NCBI RefSeq assembly: GCF_012103215.1
Contig: NZ_JAAVNE010000030.1
Location: forward strand, 1 to 64,000
DNA: 64,000 bases
Source: Falsiroseomonas selenitidurans
Lineage (GTDB): Bacteria; Pseudomonadota; Alphaproteobacteria; Acetobacterales; Acetobacteraceae
Direction of reading: 5' to 3'
The position numbers were made by a program, and so were the translations under genes. Below are positions 42,931-51,893 of the stretch, piece after piece (positions within the stretch are counted from its first letter, which is position 1; every line of letters begins with the position of its first letter). The notes beneath the pieces were generated by a model that made no database searches, was not told the origin of the DNA, and saw only the letters and a program-made list of their open reading frames with translations.

Positions 42931-45312
42931 CTACCGCAGCAGCCGGCCGATCTTGTCCACCAGCGCAGCCGCCGTGTAGGGCTTGCCCAGGAAGTTCACG
43001 CCCTCGTCCAGCCGGCCCTGGTGGATGATGGCGTTGCGGGTGTAGCCGGTGGTGAACAGCACCGGCAGCTTCGGCCGCCGCGCCAGCGCCGCCGCCGCCA
43101 GCTCCCGCCCGTTCATCGGCCCGGCCAGCACCACGTCGGTGAACAGCAGCGCGATCTCGGGATGCGCGTCCAGCAGCGCCAGCCCGGCCGGGCCGTCGCC
43201 GGCGGCGATCGGACGGCAGCCGGCTTCCTCCAGCGCCGTCACGGCGAAGTCGCGCACCATGGCGTCGTCCTCCACCACCAGCACCACCACGCCGGGCCTG
43301 GCGTCCACGACCAGCGGCTGCGGCCGCGGCGGCGGCGGCGCCTTCACATCGCCCTCGCGCAGTCGCGGCAGGTACAGCTTCACGCTGCTGCCCTGGCCCG
43401 GCTCGCTGTAGATCGCCGCGTGGCCGCCGGACTGGCGGGCGAAGCCGTAGACCTGGCTGAGGCCGAGCCCGGTGCCGCGGCCGACCGGCTTGGTGGTGAA
43501 GAAGGGCTCGAAGGCGCGGGCCAGCACGTCCGCGGTCATGCCCGTGCCGGTGTCGGAGACGCAGACCGAGACATACTGGCCCGGCGCCACATCCTCCCGC
43601 CCCGACACATAGGGCTCGTCCAGATGGGCGTTCGCCGTCTCGATCGTCAGCTTGCCGCCGCCCGGCATGGCGTCCCGCGCATTCACCGCCAGGTTCAGCA
43701 GCGAGGATTCCAGCTGGTTCGGGTCCACATGCGCGCGCCACAGCCCGCCGGCCAGCACCGTCTCGATCTCGATATCCTCGCCCAGCGTGCGGCGCAGCAG
43801 GTCCGACATGCCGGCCACCAGGCGGTTCGCATCCACTGCCTCCGGCGCCAGGGGTTGCTGGCGGGAGAAGGCGAGCAGGCGCTGCGTCAGCGTCGCCGCA
43901 CGGTTGGCGCCCTCCATCGCGTTGTCGATGCCACGGCGGATGCGTTCCAGCGCGCCGTCGCCCTTCTCCCTCGGCGCCGTGCCCTCCAGCTCCGCCACGC
44001 GGCGCCGGGTCAGGGCGAGATTGCCGATGACGACGGTCAGCAGGTTGTTGAAATCATGCGCCACGCCGCCGGTCAGCCGGCCCACCGCCTCCATCTTCTG
44101 CGACTGGCGCAGCTGCGCCTCCGCCCTTTCGCGCCCGGTGGCGGCAGCGATCAGCCGGGCATTGGTCTCGGCCAGGTCGCGCGTGCGCTCCCCCACCCTG
44201 ACCTCCAGCGCGTCGTTCAGCCGGCGCAGCTCCTCCTCCCGCCGTCGGATGGTGGCGGCGGCGTCCACCAGCGCGGCGCTGATGCCGGCCACCTCCCGGA
44301 TCGGGCTGGCTACCGGCGCCACCGCTTCCCCCCGCCCCAGCGCCGCGGCCTGCGCGGCCAGGCGGCGCAGCGGGCTGGCGATGCGCTGGCCCAGCAGCAG
44401 CGCCAGCCCCACGGATATGGCGGCCAGCAGCACCCCCGCGACGCCCAGCAGCAGCAGGCTGCGGCGCAGCGGCTGGTTCAGGGTGCGCAGCGGCACGCCC
44501 ACCGCGATGCGCCAATCCGAGAGGGTGGAGCGGGCATAGGCGCCGAACACCGGCGCGCCATCCGCCGTGGTGCCGCGCCAGCTGCCCAGATGCCCGGTGG
44601 TGTTGGCGCGCAGATCCCGGGTGGCCAGGGTGCCGACGAAATCCGCATGGCGATTGTTGCGCGCCAGGATGATCCCGGCCCGGTCGATCACCGCGATGGT
44701 CCAGCCCTCCGGTGCCTGGCGGTCCTCCACCACCTGGCGGATGCGCGTGACCGGCGCGCTGAGGCTGAGGAACAGCGGCCCGTCCGGAGCGGCCACCGGG
44801 ACCTCCACCGCGAAGCGCGGCCCGGCGGGAGCGCGGCCGGGCAGCAGGTTGCTGACCAAAGCGCGGTCCGGCCCGCCATCCGGCATCGGCTGGTCGGCCG
44901 GGCCATCCGCCAGCGGCAGGCCGGGGGCCAGGCTGTCGCTGAGGATCGGGCGGCCGGCGGCGTCGCGCAGCAGGGTGCTCATCCCCAGCCGGTCCTGCAT
45001 CTCCACCGCCAGGGCGTGGAAGCCGTCCAGGTCGCCGGTGCGGAGCTGCGGCGACAGCGCCAGCAGGTTCAGCGTCGCGGTCAGCCCGGTGAGCTCCCGG
45101 TCCACCGCCAGGGCGACGGCCTGGGCGGTGTCCAGCGCCGCCGTCTCGAGCCCGTCGCGCTGCGCTTCCGTGTAGCGCCAGGCCAGGCCGGCGACGAAGA
45201 CCAGGATGGGCAGGGCCAGGGCGACGGCAAACAGCGCAAGCTGGCGCCGCACGGGCTGGCCACCGGTGGCGGGCGGGTCCGGCACGGGGGGGCGCGGCGC
45301 GGCGCTGTCCAA
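42931..45312 (-). CDS. Hybrid sensor histidine kinase with C-terminal receiver
   Basis: About 793 residues. TM1 (24-44) is followed by a periplasmic sensor of about 235 residues (Cache-like: PEGWTIAVIDRAGIILARNN, DWRIAVGVPL), TM2 (about 286-307) and a HAMP-like linker (SPLRRLAAQAAALGRG). HisKA follows with phospho-acceptor His419 in GGVAHDFNNLLTVV, then HATPase (NLAVNARDAMPGGG, DTGTGM, GTGLGLSQVYGFARQSGGHA), then a receiver with VVLVVEDDAMVRD and Asp in LLFTDVV. Start is uncertain: TTG at 45312 has GGAG 8 bases upstream; GTG at 45285 or 45252 are alternatives. No cognate output regulator is adjacent. Confidence 0.9.
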   Translation of the reverse strand: MDSAAPRPPVPDPPATGGQPVRRQLALFAVALALPILVFVAGLAWRYTEAQRDGLETAALDTAQAVALAVDRELTGLTATLNLLALSPQLRTGDLDGFHALAVEMQDRLGMSTLLRDAAGRPILSDSLAPGLPLADGPADQPMPDGGPDRALVSNLLPGRAPAGPRFAVEVPVAAPDGPLFLSLSAPVTRIRQVVEDRQAPEGWTIAVIDRAGIILARNNRHADFVGTLATRDLRANTTGHLGSWRGTTADGAPVFGAYARSTLSDWRIAVGVPLRTLNQPLRRSLLLLGVAGVLLAAISVGLALLLGQRIASPLRRLAAQAAALGRGEAVAPVASPIREVAGISAALVDAAATIRRREEELRRLNDALEVRVGERTRDLAETNARLIAAATGRERAEAQLRQSQKMEAVGRLTGGVAHDFNNLLTVVIGNLALTRRRVAELEGTAPREKGDGALERIRRGIDNAMEGANRAATLTQRLLAFSRQQPLAPEAVDANRLVAGMSDLLRRTLGEDIEIETVLAGGLWRAHVDPNQLESSLLNLAVNARDAMPGGGKLTIETANAHLDEPYVSGREDVAPGQYVSVCVSDTGTGMTADVLARAFEPFFTTKPVGRGTGLGLSQVYGFARQSGGHAAIYSEPGQGSSVKLYLPRLREGDVKAPPPPRPQPLVVDARPGVVVLVVEDDAMVRDFAVTALEEAGCRPIAAGDGPAGLALLDAHPEIALLFTDVVLAGPMNGRELAAAALARRPKLPVLFTTGYTRNAIIHQGRLDEGVNFLGKPYTAAALVDKIGRLLR

Positions 45313-45522
45313 CAAGGGCGCTCCGGTTTGCAGGGCAGTGGCGTGCGGGCAGGCACGGGGCGCCGGGAAGCTTCCGAGCTTGGCACCCGCCCGCTCCCCA
45401 TGCCCCGCGCGGGACCGAACGGCAAGGGGGTAGGGCGCCGGCGCCCCGGCGAGCGGATGATCCGGGCCGCGCGCGCCGCGCCCGGCCGTGCCATGCTCCG
45501 CCGACACAATGCGGAGGCTGCC

Positions 45523-46926
45523 TTGGACACGCTGATCCTCGAACCGGGCTGGATCTGGGACGCGCGCGACGGCCTGCGCGGCGGCCAGCATGTGGTCGTG
45601 CAGGGCGGGCGCATCGCCGATGTCGTGGCGGAGCGCCCGACGCTGGAGGCCGAGCGGATCGTCCTGCCCGACGGCCTGCTGCTGCCGGGCTTCGTCAACC
45701 TGCACAACCACGCCTTCAGCGCGCCGCTGTTCCGCGGCCTGGCGGACGACATCGCGGCGGGGGAGCTGCCCGGCGACATCGTCTATTCCCTGCTGATGCC
45801 GCTGGGCGACATCGCGGCGGAGGTGCTGGACGAGGCGGCCATCGGCGACGTGGCGGAGATGGCGCTGCTGGAGACGATGAAGGGCGGCTCCACCACCATC
45901 ATGGATGTGTGGCGGCTGCAGCAGGCGCCCTTCATCGAACGCGGGCGCGGGCTGGGGCTGCGCACCTATTCCTGCCCCTACCTGTTCTCCACGCCGAAGA
46001 TGGACATGACGCCGGATGGCCGCCCGGTGACGGCGCCGGAGGCCGCCGATACCGGCTTCGACCGGGTGATGGCGCTGTTCGCGGCAAATGATGAAGGCCC
46101 GCGCGGCCGCACCCGCGTGGGCTTCGGCCCGCATGGGCTGGATACCTGCACGCCCGAATTGCTTGTCCGCCTTCGCGACACGGTGGACGCGATCGGCTGC
46201 CCGCTGACCATCCATGCGGCGCAGAGCCAGGTGGAGATCGACATCGTGCGTGCCCACTACGGCAAGTCGCCCATCGAGCACATCCGCGACCTCGGCCTGC
46301 TGCGGCCGGGTACGGTGCTGGCGCATTGCGTGCTGGCCACGGATGCGGAGCTGGCGATGATCCGCGACCATGGCGCGGCGGTGGCCTCCTGCCCCTATGC
46401 CTTTTCCCGCTTCGGCGTGGCGGTGCCCTTCGCGCGCTTCCTCGATGCCGGCATCAACCTCGGCGTCGGCACGGATGGCGTGGGGCTCGACATGGTGGCG
46501 GAGCTGCGGGCGGCGGCCCTGCTGGCCAAGGTGCAGGCCGGACGGGGCGGCATCGCGGGCGGCGAGGCGATGCTGCGGGCGGCGACGGCCGGCGGCGCCG
46601 CGGCGATCGGCCGCGACGACCTCGGCACGCTGGCGGTGGGTGCCACGGCGGACCTGCTGCTGTTCGACCTGTCGGGCGCCCGCTACCAGCCGGTGTGGAA
46701 CCCGCTGCAGGCGCTGCTGACCAATGGCGTGGCGGCGGACCTGCACACCATGCTGGTGGACGGCCGGATGCTGATCCGCGACCGCGCCGTCCAGGGCGTG
46801 GACGAGGCCGCCATCACCCGCCGCGGCGCCGCCGCCATCCGCCGCGTCTGGGACGCGGCCGCCCGGCTGGGCCGCCTGCCCGCCGGCATCGCCGCCCGGC
46901 GGGCCGAGCAGGCTGCGTTCGCTTGA
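45523..46926 (+). CDS. Amidohydrolase (SAH/MTA or guanine deaminase-like)
   Basis: 467-residue metal-dependent hydrolase. Metal ligands: His61/His63 in FVNLHNHAFS, His in LTIHAAQSQ, His in VLAHCV and Asp in GVGTDGVGLDM. PVWNPLQALLTNGVAADLHT and the C-terminal VDGRMLIRD are typical of the TrzN/AtzB/SAH deaminase group, which remove amino or chloro groups from purines or triazines. Start TTG (45523) has GGAGG 5 bases upstream; an in-frame ATG lies at 45493. Divergent from the hybrid kinase. Substrate unknown. Confidence 0.87.
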   Translation: MDTLILEPGWIWDARDGLRGGQHVVVQGGRIADVVAERPTLEAERIVLPDGLLLPGFVNLHNHAFSAPLFRGLADDIAAGELPGDIVYSLLMPLGDIAAEVLDEAAIGDVAEMALLETMKGGSTTIMDVWRLQQAPFIERGRGLGLRTYSCPYLFSTPKMDMTPDGRPVTAPEAADTGFDRVMALFAANDEGPRGRTRVGFGPHGLDTCTPELLVRLRDTVDAIGCPLTIHAAQSQVEIDIVRAHYGKSPIEHIRDLGLLRPGTVLAHCVLATDAELAMIRDHGAAVASCPYAFSRFGVAVPFARFLDAGINLGVGTDGVGLDMVAELRAAALLAKVQAGRGGIAGGEAMLRAATAGGAAAIGRDDLGTLAVGATADLLLFDLSGARYQPVWNPLQALLTNGVAADLHTMLVDGRMLIRDRAVQGVDEAAITRRGAAAIRRVWDAAARLGRLPAGIAARRAEQAAFA

Positions 46927-46961
46927 ACGCCTATTGCTCTGGCGTGTCCGCCCCGGCAGCG

Positions 46962-46988
46962 CTCTCCCCCATGCTGCATGGGGGAGAG
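46962..46988. terminator. Bidirectional hairpin terminator
   Basis: A 27-base near-perfect palindrome with two 13-base arms, CTCTCCCCCATGC and GCATGGGGGAGAG, around one central base. It lies between two convergent genes (stops at 46926 and 47017) and could end both transcripts. Confidence 0.65.
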
Positions 46989-47016
46989 GGTTGGGGGAGG
47001 GGGAACAGGCTCCCGG

Positions 47017-48039
47017 TCAGACGATCTTGCGGTCCGCCGGCAGGAAGCGGTCGGTATAGGTGAAATCCATCGCCGGGCGGACCGGGATGTTGAAGGCCTC
47101 CGCCACCTGGCGGGCGGAGGTCTCGAAGCGCTCCTTCACCACGGAGGAAACGCCATTGGTCCGCACATGCGGTGTCAGCAGCGCCACCTGGTTGATCAGC
47201 TCGTTGCGTGCGATTTCCACGGCCACGTCGATCAGCGGCTCGCGCTGCTTCAGGGATGCCATGGCGGCGGCGGGGTCGGCCAGCATGGTGCGCAGGCCGC
47301 GGAGGGTGGCCTGGATGAAGCCGCGCACCACCGCCGGGTTCTGCTCGGCGAAGGCCTTCCGCACCACCAGGCCGGAGGAATAGAGCTGCACGCCCCACTG
47401 GTTGTATTGCAGCCAGCCGATGTCGTTCAGCGGAATGCCGGTGCCCACCATGTTCAGCGCCGTGGTGGTCAGGAAGCCGAGCGTCGCATCGGCGCGGCGC
47501 TGGATCACCATGGTATCGCGCAGCTGCGCCGTCACCGACAGCAGGTTGATCTTCGACACGTCCAGGTCATTGGCGCGGGCGAAGATCGGGAACAGCAGAT
47601 GCGTGCCCTCGCCCGGGGAGACGGAGACGGTCCGCCCCTCCAGGTCCTTCGGCTTGGTGATGCCCGACCGCTTCAGGAAGATCGCCGCATTGGGCGAGGC
47701 ATCGTAGAGCACGAAGACGGAGGTGACCTGGCTGTTCGGGTTCTCGTGGTTGAATTTCAGCGCCAGGTTGGTGTCGGCGAAGCCGATGTCGTAGGTGCCG
47801 GCCGCCACCTTGGTCAGCGTGTCGCCGGAGCCGAAGCCGCGGTCGATCTGCACCTCCAGCCCGGCTTCCGCGAAGTAGCCGCGGTCGGCCGCGAGCGTCC
47901 AGGCGGAATGGGCGGATTGCCACGCCCAGTCCAGGCAGAACTTCACCGGCCTGCGCGCCCCCTGCGCCACGGCGGGCGTGGCGAGTGTGGGCAGCAACAG
48001 GGCAGATGTCAGGACATTCCGCCGGGTCGTTGATCGCAT
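47017..48039 (-). CDS. NMT1/THI5-like ABC substrate-binding protein
   Basis: 340-residue secreted binding protein. The signal MRSTTRRNVLTSALLLPTLA ends near AVAQG and contains a twin-arginine (TTRRNVLT). VKFCLDWAWQSAHSAWTLAA, DRGYFAEAGLEVQIDRGFGS and TYDIGFADTNLALKF match the SsuA/THI5 type, which binds nitrate-, sulfonate- or pyrimidine-like ligands for an ABC importer. No permease or ATPase gene follows, so partners lie elsewhere. It diverges from the tct operon. Confidence 0.88.
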   Translation of the reverse strand: MRSTTRRNVLTSALLLPTLATPAVAQGARRPVKFCLDWAWQSAHSAWTLAADRGYFAEAGLEVQIDRGFGSGDTLTKVAAGTYDIGFADTNLALKFNHENPNSQVTSVFVLYDASPNAAIFLKRSGITKPKDLEGRTVSVSPGEGTHLLFPIFARANDLDVSKINLLSVTAQLRDTMVIQRRADATLGFLTTTALNMVGTGIPLNDIGWLQYNQWGVQLYSSGLVVRKAFAEQNPAVVRGFIQATLRGLRTMLADPAAAMASLKQREPLIDVAVEIARNELINQVALLTPHVRTNGVSSVVKERFETSARQVAEAFNIPVRPAMDFTYTDRFLPADRKIV

Positions 48040-48187
48040 CTTGGGCAGCCTCCGTCTGATTGCGCGCTATCCAGCGGTCTCAGCAAGCGGCGTGCCGGAT
48101 CCGGCCGGCAGCCTGCGCCCTGCCGTTCCGTCTGGACACCGGCGGCGGGGCGCGTGATCCTGCCAGGATCGGCAAAGGACAGGACAA

Positions 48188-49147
48188 ATGCGAGCGATGC
48201 GAATTTTCGGATGGCTGCTTGCCGCGATCGGCGCACTTCTCGCGCCCGCCCTGCAACCCGCCATGGCGCAGCCCTGGCAGCCCACCCGCCCCGTCGAGAT
48301 CATCGTGCCCTTCACCCCCGGCTCCCTGGCCGACCGCAACATGCGCACCGTGGCGCCGCTGCTGGCGGCGGAGCTTGGCGTGCCCGTGGCGGTGCAGAAC
48401 ATCCCCGGCGCCAATGGCTACAACCGCCTGTTCCGCGCGGCGCCGGACGGCCAGACCATCGGCTATGGCGACCCGGTGGCGCAGATGGCGCTGGCCCTGG
48501 TGCAGCCGCAGCCCTTCGACGTGATGCGCTTCACCTGGCTCGGCCATTTCTCGGCCGGGGTGCAGACCATGGTGGCCTCCGCCCGTGGCCGGGTGGCGAG
48601 CCTGGAGGCGCTGCGCGGCATGCGCCAGCCCGTGCGCTGCGGCACCTTCGGCGGCATCTCCACCGGCGCCGCGCAATGCGCGCTGCTGGGCGCGCAGTTC
48701 GGCTTCCCCGTGGCCTTCGTCTCGGTGCAGGGGCCGCCCGAGCTGGTGCTGGCGGCGGTGCGCGGCGACGTGGACATCGCCTCGCTCGGCCCGACGCTCT
48801 GGCGCGACCATATCGCCGCCGGCGCGGTGCGCCCGCTGCTGTCCTGGTCCGGCCAGCGCGACCCGCGCCTGCCGGAACTGCCGGCGCTGACCGATATCGG
48901 CCTGGTCAGCCTGGCGGATGTCACCGTCATCCGCGGTGTCGCCGCCCCGCCCGGCCTGCCGGCGCCGATCCGCGACCGGCTGCTGGCGGCGCTGAACGCG
49001 GCGATGGACAAGCCGGAATGGCAGGCCTTCGTCACCCAGGCGCGGCTGGAGCGGGACTGGACCTTCTCGGCCGGCTATCCGGAAAGCCTGGCCCGCGCCA
49101 AGGCGCTGCTGGAGCAGAACGCCGCGACGCTGCGCGGCGCCTTCTGA
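48188..49147 (+). CDS. tctC: TctC-type substrate-binding protein of a full tct operon
   Basis: 319-residue secreted binding protein. The signal peptide ends ALQPAMAQPWQ. VEIIVPFTPGSLADRNMRTV, VAVQNIPGANGYNRLFRAAP, DGQTIGYGDPVAQMA and PFDVMRFTWLGHFSAG are family features. AAAGGACAGGAC upstream is a strong RBS. Followed by a racemase-fold protein (TGATG overlap) and the TctAB permease, so unlike the other two TctC proteins in the window it is encoded with its transporter. Confidence 0.9.
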   Translation: MRAMRIFGWLLAAIGALLAPALQPAMAQPWQPTRPVEIIVPFTPGSLADRNMRTVAPLLAAELGVPVAVQNIPGANGYNRLFRAAPDGQTIGYGDPVAQMALALVQPQPFDVMRFTWLGHFSAGVQTMVASARGRVASLEALRGMRQPVRCGTFGGISTGAAQCALLGAQFGFPVAFVSVQGPPELVLAAVRGDVDIASLGPTLWRDHIAAGAVRPLLSWSGQRDPRLPELPALTDIGLVSLADVTVIRGVAAPPGLPAPIRDRLLAALNAAMDKPEWQAFVTQARLERDWTFSAGYPESLARAKALLEQNAATLRGAF

Positions 49148-49890
49148 TGCTGGCGCCGCTGCTGCTGCCGGGCTGGCGTGCCCGCATCGGCGTGATCAGC
49201 CCAACGGTGCTGGAACGCATCCCGCTGGATTTCCAGCGCATCGCACCGGAAGGCGCGATGCTGTGCGGCATCACCACGGGGATGTCGGGCTGGGCGGGCA
49301 ACCAGTATGGCCAGGCGCTGGCGCAGCTGCGCGAGTCGGTGCGCTACCTGGCGGCGCGCCGGGTGGACTACATCCTGCATGTCGCCTCCCCCATCGTGGT
49401 GGCGCAGGGGCCGGGGCATGACCGCGTGCTGCTGGCGCAGATGGCGGAGGAAGCCGGCGGCATTCCCTGCGGCACCAGCATCCGCGCGGCGCTCGATGCC
49501 TTCGCCCTGCTGGGGGCGAAGCGCATCCTGGCCGTGACCCCCTTCCACGAGACCCTGAACGGCCAGATGCGCGTCTTCGTGGAGGCCGAGGGCCACAGCT
49601 TCTCCCGCATCGCCAGCGTGCCGGCGGCGTTCGACTTCCTGCAGGACATCGCCCCGGATGCGCTGTTCCGCGCGGCGCTGGCGGCGGCGGCCGAGGATCC
49701 GGAATTCGATGCCATCTGGCTGCCCTCCGGCCAGGTGCCGGCGGTGGAGGTGGTGCGGCCGTTGGAGGCGCGGCTGGGTCGGCCGGTTGTGGCACAGAAC
49801 CACGCCGATTTCCTGGCCGCCTTCCGGGCGCTGGGCCTCGGCGGCGTGGCGCGCGGGCATGGCATGCTGCTGGACCGGTTCGCCGCCTGA
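49147..49890 (+). CDS. Asp/Glu racemase-fold protein lacking both catalytic Cys
   Basis: 247-residue protein of the arylmalonate decarboxylase/maleate isomerase fold (RIGVISPTVLERIP, GITTGMSGWAG, GPGHDRVLLAQMAEEAGGIP, ALLGAKRILAVTPFHETLNG, RLGRPVVAQNHADFLAAFRA). Relatives use two Cys, in a C-T-S loop and an S-C-T loop. Here these positions read HVAS (78-81) and LPSG (192-195). The only cysteines are Cys40 and Cys108, elsewhere. It may use other chemistry, act as a decarboxylase of unusual type, or only bind ligand. It sits between tctC and tctAB with one-base stop/start overlaps. Confidence 0.8.
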   Translation: MLAPLLLPGWRARIGVISPTVLERIPLDFQRIAPEGAMLCGITTGMSGWAGNQYGQALAQLRESVRYLAARRVDYILHVASPIVVAQGPGHDRVLLAQMAEEAGGIPCGTSIRAALDAFALLGAKRILAVTPFHETLNGQMRVFVEAEGHSFSRIASVPAAFDFLQDIAPDALFRAALAAAAEDPEFDAIWLPSGQVPAVEVVRPLEARLGRPVVAQNHADFLAAFRALGLGGVARGHGMLLDRFAA

Positions 49891-51893
49891 TGGACAACCT
49901 GCTGGCCGCGCTGGCCGAGGGCCTGGCCCAGGCCACGGCTTTCGACGCGCTGCTGTTCATGCTGTTCGGCACCGTGGTCGGCTATGTCTTCGGCATCCTG
50001 CCCGGGCTGCAATCCATCACCGCCATGTCGGTGTTCCTGCCGCTGACCTATTGGTGGACGCCGGCGCAGGCGATGTATTTCTTTGCCGGTATCATCGGCG
50101 CCGCCGGCAATGGCGGCGCGGTGACGGCCATCGTGCTGAACATCCCCGGTACGGCGCAGAACGCGGCGACGACGCTGGAAGGCTACCCGATGACGCGCGC
50201 CGGCCGCGCGGTCTTCGCGCTGAACCTCTCCGCCGCCGCCAGCTGGCTGGGCGCGGTGTTCGGCGTGGTGGTGCTGCTGGCGATGGTGCCGGTCTTCCTG
50301 CCCTTCCTGCTCTCCTTCGGCCCGGCCGAGACCTTCTGGGTGGCGGTGTTCGGGCTGGTGACCATGGTGCTGGCGGTGGCCGGCTCGCCGGCCAAGGGGT
50401 TGGTCTCCATCGCCATCGGCGTCGTCCTCGCCATCATCGGGATGGGCGGGCCGCGCCTGCCGGTGCCGCGCTTCACCTTCGGCAGCACCTACCTGCTGGA
50501 CGGGCTGGAGATCGTGGTGGTCATCATCGGCTTCCTCGTCGTCTCCGAATGCGTGCTGCAGGTGGCCGGCGTCTGGGCGCATGGGCGCGACAGCGGCCGG
50601 GCGCGGAATGCGGTGGGGCACCTGGCGGGGGATTGGAAGCGCCAGGCGATCGATGGCTGGAAGGCGCCGTTCCGCCATTGGGGGATCTTCCTGCGCTCCT
50701 CCGCGCTGGGCACCGCGGTCGGCGCGCTGCCGGGCGTGGGCGGCACCGTGGCGCAGTTCCTGTCCTACAACCTGGCCGTCGCCACCACCAAGGATGCCGG
50801 GCAGATCGGCAAGGGGGCGGAGGACGCGCTGGTGGCGACGGAGGCCGCGACGAATTCCAAGGAAGGCGGTGCGCTGTTCCCGACGCTGCTGTTCGGCATC
50901 CCTGGCAATGCGGAGATGGCGCTGGTGCTGGCCGCCTGGCAGATCCATGGGCTGGAGCCGGGGCCGAGCTTCCTGACCACGCATGGGGCGCTGGCCTGGG
51001 CGCTGGTGTTCGGGCTGCTGTTCTCCAACCTGCTGGCCAGCCTGGGCACGGCCCTGGCCAGCCCCTGGCTGGCCCGGCTGCCGGGCTTCGACATGGGCAT
51101 CCTGGCGCCGGCGGTGCTGGTGGCGTCGCTGATGTCGGCCTTCACCGTGCGGTCCAACGTGCTGGACCTCGGCCTGCTGGCGGCGCTGGGCGTCTTCGGC
51201 GCCTTCCTGCGGCTGTACGGCTATTCCGTGATCGGCGTGGTCATCGGCTTCGTGCTGGGCGACGTGATCGAGCGCAGCTTCTACACCGCGCTGCAAAGCT
51301 CGCTCGGCGACTACGGCGTCTTCGTCGCCAGCCCGGTGGGCGCGGGGCTGGCGGTGCTGACCGGGCTGGCGGTGGTGTTCTGCGCGGTGAAGGTGGCACG
51401 CGGCCGGCGCGACGCGGCGGAGGCGGCGGGGTTTTCCACCGGCGCGCTGGTCTTCGCCGCGCTGCTGCTGGCGGGGTGCCTGGCGCTGCTGGCCCAGGCC
51501 ATGGCGCCGGGCTGGCGCGGCGGCACGGTGGCGCCCGCGGTGCTCGGCCTGGCCGCGGCGCTGCTGGCCCTGCTGCTGGGGCAGGGGATCGCCGCGCAGC
51601 GGAAGGGGCCGGTGCCCGAGGCGGCGGCCACGCTGAAGCTGGCGGCGCTGCTGGGCGCGGCGCTGCTGATGGCGCTGTGGGCGGGCTTCGTCATCGGCAT
51701 GGCCGGCTTCCTGCTCGCCTTCTGGATGGGGGTGCAACGCCGCCCGCCAGCCCGCGCGCTGCTGCTGGCCGCGATCTTCGCCATCGCCCTGCCGATCGGC
51801 TTCACCTGGCTGGTGGACAGCGCGCTGTGGCGCGGCGTGGTGGCGCCGGTCCTGCCCGGGATCCTGGGTGGGGAGGTGCTGCCGGGCCTATAG
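49890..51893 (+). CDS. Fused TctA-TctB transporter permease
   Basis: 667-residue membrane protein. Residues 1 to about 500 are TctA: TVVGYVFGILPGLQSITAM, GAAGNGGAVTAIVLNIPGT, LEGYPMTRAGRAV, GALPGVGGTVAQFLSYNLA, NSKEGGALFPTLLFGIPGN. After about residue 505, four more helices (TGALVFAALLLAGCLALLAQ, APAVLGLAAALLALLLGQGI, LLGAALLMALWAGFVIGMAG, ALLLAAIFAIALPIGFTWLV) look like TctB (DUF1468). TctA is normally about 500 residues and TctB a separate ~150-residue protein, so this is a natural fusion. Imports a carboxylate with the tctC above. Confidence 0.88.
   Translation: MDNLLAALAEGLAQATAFDALLFMLFGTVVGYVFGILPGLQSITAMSVFLPLTYWWTPAQAMYFFAGIIGAAGNGGAVTAIVLNIPGTAQNAATTLEGYPMTRAGRAVFALNLSAAASWLGAVFGVVVLLAMVPVFLPFLLSFGPAETFWVAVFGLVTMVLAVAGSPAKGLVSIAIGVVLAIIGMGGPRLPVPRFTFGSTYLLDGLEIVVVIIGFLVVSECVLQVAGVWAHGRDSGRARNAVGHLAGDWKRQAIDGWKAPFRHWGIFLRSSALGTAVGALPGVGGTVAQFLSYNLAVATTKDAGQIGKGAEDALVATEAATNSKEGGALFPTLLFGIPGNAEMALVLAAWQIHGLEPGPSFLTTHGALAWALVFGLLFSNLLASLGTALASPWLARLPGFDMGILAPAVLVASLMSAFTVRSNVLDLGLLAALGVFGAFLRLYGYSVIGVVIGFVLGDVIERSFYTALQSSLGDYGVFVASPVGAGLAVLTGLAVVFCAVKVARGRRDAAEAAGFSTGALVFAALLLAGCLALLAQAMAPGWRGGTVAPAVLGLAAALLALLLGQGIAAQRKGPVPEAAATLKLAALLGAALLMALWAGFVIGMAGFLLAFWMGVQRRPPARALLLAAIFAIALPIGFTWLVDSALWRGVVAPVLPGILGGEVLPGL

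Noticed and set aside
43021..45500. Long open frame upstream of the amidohydrolase, antisense to the hybrid kinase
   Set aside because: Gln/Arg/Ala-rich translation without motifs; the kinase on the opposite strand is clearly real.
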